Made by a program: the position numbers and the translations under genes. A stretch of DNA of 5,425 bases from Candidatus Bathyarchaeota archaeon (lineage in GTDB: Archaea > Thermoproteota > Bathyarchaeia > Bathyarchaeales > Bathyarchaeaceae), in the NCBI GenBank assembly GCA_020350305.1, contig CP070709.1, positions 942,236-947,660 of the forward strand, in the 5' to 3' direction. Each line of letters begins with the position of its first letter. Positions within the stretch are counted from its first letter, which is position 1. The notes under the pieces were generated by a model that made no database searches, had not been told where the DNA came from, and saw only the letters and a program-made list of their open reading frames with translations. Shown here piece by piece: positions 1-4,036 of the stretch.

Positions 1-347
1 AAAAACAGGTAAAAGGATATTTGGTACAGGAGATATGGGTACAGAAACATTACGCAGATTTGAACTGCTATAATGAGAATTGTGGTTGCCAGAATTAATT
101 TTGCTACTGATAATCCCGAATGTTTGATTGGTGAAGAGAATTTTTTCCTGACGCGAGGGTACCATAGGAAAGTGGCAATAACAGTGATGAGGCAGATCAA
201 GAGAGAGATATAGGTTACAACGTAGCCCAGTTGATTGAAAAACACCAGTATGGACTCTAGGTTAATTGAGAGAGAATTCAAGGGCACATAGACTGTTAAG
301 AAGCCTACTGCAACGAAGAAAACTGTCAAAGCCAATGCCCTTTTCAA
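1..347 (-). CDS. Partial multi-pass membrane protein of unknown family (N-terminal 115 codons)
   Basis: An open frame of 115 codons runs without a stop from a TTG at 347-345 to the left window edge, so the C-terminus is missing. The TTG is chosen because AAAGGAG lies 10 nt before it on the minus strand and an in-frame TAA stands two codons upstream, excluding a longer N-terminus. The translation begins (M)KRALALTVFFVAVGF and holds three hydrophobic stretches at about residues 4-22, 35-62 and 82-115. A basic loop (RVRKKF, residues 65-70) separates the second and third, which suggests a cytoplasmic loop by the positive-inside rule. There are no cysteine pairs or catalytic motifs. I do not recognise the family; a transporter subunit or a small archaeal membrane protein are both possible. 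It is transcribed divergently from the zinc-ribbon gene at 691. Reality of the gene is well supported; its function is not known. Confidence 0.75.
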   Translation of the reverse strand, partial: MKRALALTVFFVAVGFLTVYVPLNSLSINLESILVFFNQLGYVVTYISLLICLITVIATFLWYPRVRKKFSSPIKHSGLSVAKLILATTILIIAVQICVMFLYPYLLYQISFYLF

Positions 348-353
348 CTTTTA

Positions 354-360
354 GGTTCTC
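354..360 (-). promoter_or_regulatory. Shine-Dalgarno site fixing the TTG start of the membrane protein
   Basis: On the minus strand AAAGGAG is followed by a 10-nt spacer (AACCTAAAAG) and TTG. It is the reason for accepting a non-ATG start here. Confidence 0.65.
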
Positions 361-362
361 CT

Positions 363-376
363 TTGATTGTGATCAA
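363..376. promoter_or_regulatory. Inverted repeat TTGAT-N4-ATCAA upstream of the membrane protein gene
   Basis: A perfect 5-bp inverted repeat around TGTG lies directly next to the SD of the minus-strand membrane protein gene, between any promoter and the start codon. The size would suit a small helix-turn-helix dimer. Short repeats like this arise by chance, so the call is tentative. Confidence 0.25.
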
Positions 377-624
377 GGTTAGGTTTATGACGAAAACTGT
401 TCTTTGGTCTTATCTAGTTCATTTTGGTTAATTCAGCCCCGGTTACAGTAAAAGCATTGTGTAATACAAATTCAGATAGAAGATACGTGCGAGTGTGCAA
501 TACGACGCATAAGCATGCATTCTGGTATTTCCCTACGCAGCTCCTTAAGATGTGAGTTCATTGAAGGTTTCGAGAAGAACAAATGACACATGAGTTGTTT
601 GGAAAGACTGTCTTAATTATCATT

Positions 625-645
625 TTTATATAAAGAATTTATATA
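625..645 (+). promoter_or_regulatory. Tandem archaeal TATA boxes for the zinc-ribbon gene
   Basis: Two overlapping-turn TATA elements are visible: TTTATATAAA at 625-634 and TTTATATA at 638-645, the second preceded by purine-rich AAAGAA as expected for a BRE. From the second box transcription should begin near 667, giving a leader of about 24 nt that still contains the ribosome binding site. The first box would start transcription near 654, inside the GCATGCGCGC block. Confidence 0.6.
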
Positions 646-690
646 GAAGTATGCATGCGCGCTTTTCTACCAAAGAAAGGGTGTTGAATC

Positions 691-1038
691 ATGAGTGAAA
701 AAGAAGTTAAAAAGTGTTATTTGTGCGGTGTGGAGATGCAATTTGCACAGAAAGTTCCTTTCAGAATTAAGGGGCATAGTGGAATATGGATATGGGTGTT
801 CGGAGAGTTGGCGGAACTTGGAGAGGAAATGTTGTCTTCTGATGTTTATTTGTGTCCTAAATGTGGACACATAGAAATGTTCGCTGACGAAAAGGCAAAA
901 CAATTCTTGCTGAAAATGACGCCGAAGGCATTTCTGAAAAAGTGTGCTAGGTGTGATGAAGATATCCCTATAGCCTCTGAAGAATGTCCTTACTGTGAAG
1001 CAATACAGAAAGAAAAGGGTACTTTGAGCGATCAGTGA
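691..1038 (+). CDS. Small protein with two zinc-ribbon-like Cys4 sites
   Basis: The 115-residue product is soluble and cysteine-rich. C9/C12 (CYLC) and C55/C58 (CPKC, followed by GHIEMF) form a first four-cysteine set split by about 42 residues, the usual layout of a zinc ribbon. C85/C88 (CARC) and C99/C102 (CPYC) make a compact second set, as in the short zinc-ribbon tails common in archaea. A tryptophan-containing segment (GIWIWVFGELAELGEE, 31-46) lies inside the first ribbon. Zinc binding is a strong inference; nucleic-acid or protein binding is only a guess for such proteins. The ATG at 691 is supported by GGGTG at 679-683 with a 7-nt spacer and by the promoter just upstream. There is no gene close enough for an operon. 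I cannot name the family. Confidence 0.85.
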   Translation: MSEKEVKKCYLCGVEMQFAQKVPFRIKGHSGIWIWVFGELAELGEEMLSSDVYLCPKCGHIEMFADEKAKQFLLKMTPKAFLKKCARCDEDIPIASEECPYCEAIQKEKGTLSDQ

Positions 1039-1129
1039 AAATGCATGTACGGTTGAGAAAATGTCGAGAGGGGAAGTTTATACTTTAGATCGGCGTGCGT
1101 GTAGAAAGATTAGTTTGCAGGTGATACAA

Positions 1130-1186
1130 ATGCTTGCATGCAATTTTTTGAATCCATTATACAGAGAGAAATCTGAGAGGTTGTGA
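1130..1186 (+). CDS. Possible 18-codon small ORF between the zinc-ribbon and TspO-like genes
   Basis: AGGTGAT at 1119-1125 stands 4 nt before an ATG that opens an 18-codon frame (MLACNFLNPLYREKSERL) ending in TGA just before the next promoter. A weak TATA-like TTTATAC lies at 1077-1083, a reasonable distance upstream. The ribosome binding site is good, but the peptide is short, resembles nothing I know, and overlaps the TTGCATGCAA palindrome at 1134-1143. It could equally be chance in a 185-bp intergenic space. Confidence 0.2.
   Translation: MLACNFLNPLYREKSERL
1144..1149 (+). terminator. T6 run, possible terminator for the zinc-ribbon gene
   Basis: A run of six T follows the TTGCATGCAA palindrome about 105 bp after the zinc-ribbon stop codon. 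Archaeal RNA polymerase can stop at such tracts without a hairpin. It is the only T-run of this length on the plus strand before the next promoter. Confidence 0.3.
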
Positions 1187-1191
1187 GAATT

Positions 1192-1199
1192 CTTATATA
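1192..1199 (+). promoter_or_regulatory. TATA box of the TspO-like gene (leaderless promoter)
   Basis: CTTATATA is preceded by purine-rich GAGAAT. Its centre is about 28 bp before the ATG at 1224, so transcription should start at or within a few bases of the start codon. No Shine-Dalgarno sequence lies between the box and the ATG. Both points agree with a leaderless transcript. Confidence 0.6.
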
Positions 1200-1223
1200 C
1201 TGGATCGCTGAATACTGCAGATT

Positions 1224-1991
1224 ATGTTTTGGAAGAAATCGCTCTTCCTGCAAAGCATAAACATTATTGCTTTCATATTTACGATATTTGTCAATGCTTT
1301 AGCTGGTAGCACAACTCTGTTAAATGGCAAAACGAGCGGCGAGATATCTGATTTGTATCCGACGTTGATTACACCTGCAGGGTTCACATTCTCGATATGG
1401 GGTATAATCTACACACTCCTGTTAGTCTTCACCATCTACCAAATTCTTCCCCGAAATCGAGAACAGCCGTTCCTGCATCAAATCAGCGTTCTTTTTGCTC
1501 TGAGTGGAATTCTGAACGTTCTGTGGCTGTTTCTTTGGCATTACGAACTGATCATGTATAGCGTGGCGTTGATGTTCGCCCTTCTATCAGCACTAATCGC
1601 TATCTATTTACGTCTTGACATTGGCAAAGGCGAAGCTTCTCTCTGGGAAAGAGTATGTGTGCATCTGCCTTTCAGTGTCTACATGGGATGGATTACTGTT
1701 GCGTCGATAGCTAATGTGGCTGCAGCGTTGACTGCTGTCAGTTGGGATGGCGGTGGTATTGGACAAGTGACTTGGGCGGTTCTCGTCATTGTCGTAGCCC
1801 TGCTCATAACATTGACCACCATTGCAACAAGGAAGGATGTGGCATACGGTCTCGTTATCGTCTGGGCTCTCGTCGGTATTATGTCAAAACAGATCGATAA
1901 TGAGATTGTTGTGTTGACGGCAGAAGCAGGCATAGCGATTATCCTCATTGCTATCGTTTTAATAGCTGCTATATCAAGATTGAAGCGATGA
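1224..1991 (+). CDS. TspO/MBR-related (tryptophan-rich sensory protein-like) membrane protein
   Basis: The product has 255 residues with about eight hydrophobic segments (roughly 7-27, 53-74, 86-105, 109-129, 145-170, 182-201, 205-220, 228-250). Family resemblance rests on TPAGFTFSIWGIIYTLL (50-66), SGILNVLWLFLWHYE (94-108) with its N-x-x-W pattern, and the helix LPFSVYMGWITVASIAN (148-164). Nine tryptophans are present. TspO/MBR proteins bind tetrapyrroles and other hydrophobic ligands in the membrane. Classical members have about 150-160 residues and five helices, so this belongs to the longer, poorly studied branch, and ligand binding cannot be assumed. The ATG at 1224 fits a leaderless start; the next Met is far inside. 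The gene stands alone between two wide intergenic regions. I am fairly sure of the family and unsure of the role. Confidence 0.75.
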   Translation: MFWKKSLFLQSINIIAFIFTIFVNALAGSTTLLNGKTSGEISDLYPTLITPAGFTFSIWGIIYTLLLVFTIYQILPRNREQPFLHQISVLFALSGILNVLWLFLWHYELIMYSVALMFALLSALIAIYLRLDIGKGEASLWERVCVHLPFSVYMGWITVASIANVAAALTAVSWDGGGIGQVTWAVLVIVVALLITLTTIATRKDVAYGLVIVWALVGIMSKQIDNEIVVLTAEAGIAIILIAIVLIAAISRLKR

Positions 1992-2044
1992 TTTGTTCTC
2001 TGGATCCTTCATTATACATGCATGCTGAACAGTCAAAACATAGG

Positions 2045-2049
2045 TTTTT
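2045..2049 (+). terminator. T5 run after the TspO-like gene
   Basis: A short T-run (GGTTTTTA) lies about 54 bp after the TspO-like stop codon, just before an orphan TATA box. It could end the TspO-like transcript, but it is short and has no stem-loop. Confidence 0.25.
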
Positions 2050-2057
2050 ACATTGGT

Positions 2058-2065
2058 TTTATATA
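2058..2065 (+). promoter_or_regulatory. Orphan TATA box with no ORF behind it
   Basis: TTTATATA here is followed by GAAG, so the twelve bases TTTATATAGAAG are identical to those of the zinc-ribbon promoter at 638-649. Transcription would start near 2085-2090, yet only frames of a few codons follow. Either a non-coding RNA is made, or this is a distal promoter giving the secreted-protein mRNA a leader of about 400 nt, or the box is fortuitous. Confidence 0.4.
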
Positions 2066-2187
2066 GAAGCATTTGAGCAGAAAAAAGAAAGAGAGGCTAA
2101 CGCGTACATGCACAGCTATTAACAGCATGAGTGCATGCAAGGTTTAGAAATTGCGCGCGAATTGGTTTTTAGCCAAAAATAACGTAG

Positions 2188-2222
2188 AATGTTACAAGTC
2201 CTTGTAACATTCGTGTAACATT
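2188..2222. promoter_or_regulatory. Perfect inverted repeat plus third half-site (TGTAACATT), candidate operator
   Basis: AATGTTACAAG (2188-2198), a 2-bp centre TC, and CTTGTAACATT (2201-2211) form a perfect 11-bp-arm palindrome. TGTAACATT recurs in direct orientation at 2214-2222, exactly 11 bp after the copy at 2203-2211, that is one helical turn. This arrangement suits cooperative binding of a dimeric helix-turn-helix protein. As RNA it would form a 10-bp stem with loop GTCC. It lies about 200 bp before the promoter of the secreted protein and about 120 bp after the orphan TATA box. Confidence 0.55.
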
Positions 2223-2393
2223 TTGCGTGGGGGGATGCGCGCACGCTCCACATGCCGGGGAATGAAGAGTTTGTTTGAAACGGACGTTGCCACACGCAGA
2301 CAGCATTGTTTACTTTGATACATTTTGTGTTGCTAAGCCTATATCCACTCCAATAAGGTCTTGTATGATTCTAATGTGGAGTTGTTGCTGATA

Positions 2394-2401
2394 ATATAAA
2401 T
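2394..2401 (+). promoter_or_regulatory. TATA box of the secreted-protein gene
   Basis: ATATAAAT in an AT-rich stretch places the transcript start near 2422-2426 and gives a leader of about 70 nt. The leader holds a hairpin at 2461-2475 and the SD at 2479-2485. An imperfectly supported 6-bp inverted repeat (ACTCCA at 2347, TGGAGT at 2377) lies just upstream. Confidence 0.45.
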
Positions 2402-2460
2402 AGTTCAAATAATTGATTGGTGTGATTCAATAGAAGAATATTTCATAAAACTAATATGCA

Positions 2461-2475
2461 GTGTTGGCACAACAC
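2461..2475 (+). promoter_or_regulatory. Leader hairpin GTGTTG-GCA-CAACAC
   Basis: A perfect 6-bp inverted repeat around a 3-nt loop sits 4 nt before the SD of the secreted-protein gene and inside its predicted leader. It could shield or position the ribosome binding site, or be a DNA operator. It also argues against using the upstream ATG at 2456. Confidence 0.35.
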
Positions 2476-2494
2476 CACAAAGGAGAGTGAAAGA

Positions 2495-3505
2495 ATGAAA
2501 ACAGAAGCAATTACAACGATGATGATGGTGCTGTTTCTGGTAAGCATGCTAAATGTGGTAGTAGTTGGGACAACGTCTACGGTTGAATTGATTGAGTGGC
2601 TTCCACCCCTGACAAAGCATGAAGAGTTTGCATTTACGGATGGTAGCACGCTTCCCATCAAGTCCAGGCTTCTGGACGCAGCTGGCAGTTTCGTATTCGA
2701 TCCAACCGTAGAGGTCACAGTGACATCGATCGGCGATATTCTATTCAGTGACAACTTTGACGATGGCAACTTTGACGGATGGACTCCAGTATTAGGCGAC
2801 ACTTCTTGGTCAGTAACTTCAACTGGAGTGCTACATACCGATGGAACCATAGCCTTTCCCCGCATCTTGGCGGATTCTACGATGTCTTTTACGGACTACA
2901 TATTCGAGGCAGATGCAAGACTCTTGGTCGAGATTCCTGATTGGGGGGGATGCGCTTTACTCTTTAGAGCCGGGGACCACGACAGGTTTTACTCCTTCCA
3001 ATATGATCCAGGCTTACCGCCCTCGGGAGTGCGCTTGCGGCTGTCTCGGTTCGTAGGTTGGATCGATTATTATGATCCGGCTGCCAATGTTTCATGTCCC
3101 GTTCCTACGGAGCCCGGTAAATGGCACCATCTGAAGGTTGAGGTTGTAGGACTTCACATAAGATGCTACATCGATGGGATCAAGGTCTTTGACGTAACTG
3201 ATACACCTGAAAATTATCCCCCTGCACCTGTTGCGGGTGGAATAGGTTTTAGGACATGGGCATATTCAGCGGCAGAATTCGACAATGTCACTGTTCGGGA
3301 AATAATAGAATGGGAATCCTTCAGCTACGGTGACGGAACAATCGATGTTTCTGAGTCCCTTTACCAATGCAACCTACACACTAGGGAACTTGGAATGCCC
3401 GCTAGCGACTACATGATAACCGTGTGGCTTAATGGTAGATCAGTTCAAGTTGGATCACATCCTTTCGAGTTAGTCGAGCCAGGAAAAGGAAAAGGAAAAG
3501 CCTAA
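2495..3505 (+). CDS. Secreted protein: PxKF-type domain interrupted by a concanavalin A-like domain
   Basis: The start at 2495 is preferred over an in-frame ATG at 2456 because AAAGGAG (2479-2485) is 9 nt upstream and because it begins a clean signal peptide (hydrophobic core about residues 8-25). The mature protein of about 310 residues opens with WLPPL (35-39) and GSTLPIKSRLLDAAG (50-64), which I read as the first half of a PxKF-type beta domain. Residues 82-270 are a concanavalin A/LamG-like jelly roll: FSDNFDDGNFDGW near the start, PGKWHHLKVEVVG and CYIDGIKVFDV at 207-234, and AEFDNVTV at 260-267. Residues 271-330 then look like the second PxKF half (YQCNLHTRELG, DYMITVWLNGRS, HPFELVEPGKGKGKA). 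The jelly roll suggests glycan binding at the cell surface; no catalytic residues are evident. There are four cysteines (153, 201, 224, 292) and no membrane anchor. Confidence 0.8.
   Translation: MKTEAITTMMMVLFLVSMLNVVVVGTTSTVELIEWLPPLTKHEEFAFTDGSTLPIKSRLLDAAGSFVFDPTVEVTVTSIGDILFSDNFDDGNFDGWTPVLGDTSWSVTSTGVLHTDGTIAFPRILADSTMSFTDYIFEADARLLVEIPDWGGCALLFRAGDHDRFYSFQYDPGLPPSGVRLRLSRFVGWIDYYDPAANVSCPVPTEPGKWHHLKVEVVGLHIRCYIDGIKVFDVTDTPENYPPAPVAGGIGFRTWAYSAAEFDNVTVREIIEWESFSYGDGTIDVSESLYQCNLHTRELGMPASDYMITVWLNGRSVQVGSHPFELVEPGKGKGKA
3482..3499 (+). repeat. Tandem GGAAAA x3 coding the Gly-Lys tail
   Basis: Three perfect copies of GGAAAA encode GKGKGK at the extreme C-terminus of the secreted protein. 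A positively charged Gly-Lys tail after the last beta strand is, as I recall, seen in other archaeal secreted proteins of this kind. The hexamer repeat could vary in copy number by slippage without breaking the frame. Confidence 0.7.
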
Positions 3506-3520
3506 GCCAGAAAGCAAAAC

Positions 3521-3554
3521 ACACCTTCCCCTACTTTTTCTCTCCCTATTTTTT
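3521..3554 (+). terminator. Pyrimidine-rich terminator after the secreted-protein gene
   Basis: Starting 15 bp after the stop codon, a nearly pure C/T tract includes T5 (3535-3539) and T6 (3549-3554) and has no stem-loop. This matches archaeal U-tract termination and is the clearest terminator in the window. Confidence 0.6.
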
Positions 3555-3747
3555 GTCAAATCAGTAATATTAGATACCAAAAGTGATGCAAATAAGATGG
3601 GACTAACTCTTAAACAAGCAATCAAAGAACCAGTTAGATGCGTGCAAAGTTAGTCACGTCATGCATGCATATTTCTTTTGGACAATTTTTTACGCAAAAT
3701 GCTAGTTCTGTAGTGCGCGCGCGGCAACATCAAAACATTTTTATGCA

Positions 3748-3791
3748 GATCTGTGAGGAGGAGAATGTAGATTTGTAAGGAGGAGAGTTTG
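3748..3791 (+). repeat. 22-bp imperfect tandem repeat carrying two SD-like AGGAGGAGA cores
   Basis: GATCTGTGAGGAGGAGAATG... at 3748-3769 and GATTTGTAAGGAGGAGAGTT... at 3770-3791 match at 17 of 22 positions and share the uninterrupted core AGGAGGAGA. The first copy leads to an ATG followed at once by TAG; the second leads to the GTG of a 22-codon frame. Confidence 0.6.
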
Positions 3792-3859
3792 TGCAGGTTT
3801 TGTTGAGAATGAAAGGTGAAACTTTGTCTGTCCAAGGTCTCCGCAATGCCAGGGGATAG
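3791..3859 (+). CDS. Possible 22-codon mini-ORF behind a strong SD
   Basis: AAGGAGGAG (3777-3785) with a 5-nt spacer precedes GTG, opening (M)QVLLRMKGETLSVQGLRNARG and ending in TAG. The ribosome binding site is among the best in the window. The peptide resembles nothing I know. It ends about 60 bp before the GNAT promoter, so it is unlikely to be a leader peptide on the main GNAT transcript unless an upstream promoter is used. Alternatively it is a remnant of a lost gene. Confidence 0.25.
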   Translation: MQVLLRMKGETLSVQGLRNARG

Positions 3860-3913
3860 GCGTTCTTTCTCGTTTGGTCATTGAAAATAAGGAATTTTCT
3901 TCCATATTTTGAA

Positions 3914-3929
3914 CGAAAATCTTTAAATA
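3914..3929 (+). promoter_or_regulatory. BRE and TATA box of the GNAT gene
   Basis: CGAAAAT (3914-3920) followed by TTTAAATA (3922-3929) is the closest match in the window to the archaeal BRE/TATA consensus. Transcription would begin near 3951, giving a leader of about 85 nt. Its position inside the upstream extension of the open frame argues against the earlier TTG start at 3881. Confidence 0.6.
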
Positions 3930-4023
3930 TGTCGTATTTCTTACTTTCCCGCCGAAAAAACGGTTATCAGGTGTTTCAAGAGCTTGAAATGCGAGAAAAA
4001 ACTGCACGTGTATACGTTTCGTC

Positions 4024-4029
4024 GAGGAG
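4024..4029 (+). promoter_or_regulatory. Shine-Dalgarno site deciding the GNAT start
   Basis: GAGGAG with a 7-nt spacer precedes the ATG at 4037. The alternative in-frame starts, TTG at 3881 and ATG at 3950 or 3989, lack a comparable site. Confidence 0.7.
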
Positions 4030-4036
4030 AAGTCAG

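Larger units (their letters stand above)
348..690. other. Divergent intergenic region
   Basis: This 343-bp space separates the leftward membrane protein from the rightward zinc-ribbon gene. It holds the TTGAT inverted repeat and the leftward SD on its left side. A GCATGCAT block lies in the middle (513-520). Tandem TATA-like boxes and a GCATGCGCGC block lie on its right. Only very short open frames without proper ribosome binding sites were found, and no convincing TATA box was found for the leftward gene. Confidence 0.6.
1992..2494. other. Long non-coding region upstream of the secreted protein
   Basis: About 500 bp hold no credible gene on either strand. The region contains an orphan TATA box (2058-2065), GCATGC blocks at 2020 and 2133, GCGCGC blocks at 2153 and 2237, and a perfect 11-bp inverted repeat with an extra half-site (2188-2222). 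It also contains the promoter and structured leader of the secreted protein gene (2394-2494). Open frames present are at most 27 codons and lack properly spaced ribosome binding sites. Confidence 0.6.
3506..4036. other. Intergenic region between the secreted protein and the GNAT gene
   Basis: This 531-bp space holds the terminator at 3521-3554. The palindrome ATGCATGCAT lies at 3661-3670 and the eight-base GCGCGCGC at 3715-3722. A duplicated purine-rich SD cassette follows at 3748-3791, with a 22-codon mini-ORF and then the TTTAAATA promoter of the GNAT gene. The GNAT frame stays open upstream to 3881, but I regard 3881-4036 as promoter and leader, not coding. Confidence 0.55.

Noticed and set aside
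443..520. 25-codon minus-strand frame starting in the GCATGCAT block.
   Set aside because: The nearest AAGGAG is about 20 nt away, too far, and the peptide shows nothing recognisable.
580..633. 16-codon plus-strand frame (MTHELFGKTVLIIIFI).
   Set aside because: It has no SD and its stop lies inside the zinc-ribbon promoter; its hydrophobic end simply translates the AT-rich TATA region.
953..977. GTGATGA followed by CTGA, resembling archaeal box C/D guide RNA motifs.
   Set aside because: It lies in the middle of the zinc-ribbon coding sequence, lacks the C'/D' pair and promoter, and such short boxes occur by chance.
2235..2318. 27-codon plus-strand frame starting ATGCGCGCACG.
   Set aside because: The only G-rich stretch before it abuts the ATG with no spacer, no TATA box fits, and the frame runs through the GCGCGC block.
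2347..2382. 6-bp inverted repeat ACTCCA...TGGAGT before the secreted-protein TATA box.
   Set aside because: Arms are short and 24 bp apart, which is readily expected by chance; mentioned only as context for the promoter.
2456..2494. Upstream ATG of the secreted-protein frame.
   Set aside because: It would add a polar 13-residue stretch before the signal peptide, has no SD, and overlaps the leader hairpin; the ATG at 2495 has AAAGGAG at 9 nt.
2443..2865. 140-codon minus-strand frame opposite the secreted-protein gene.
   Set aside because: It is the antisense shadow of a well-supported gene and shows no recognisable domain or ribosome binding site.
3881..4036. Upstream extension of the GNAT frame from a TTG at 3881 (52 extra residues).
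   Set aside because: A strong BRE/TATA element lies inside it at 3914-3929, no SD precedes the TTG, and the ATG at 4037 has GAGGAG at ideal spacing and begins the recognisable domain.
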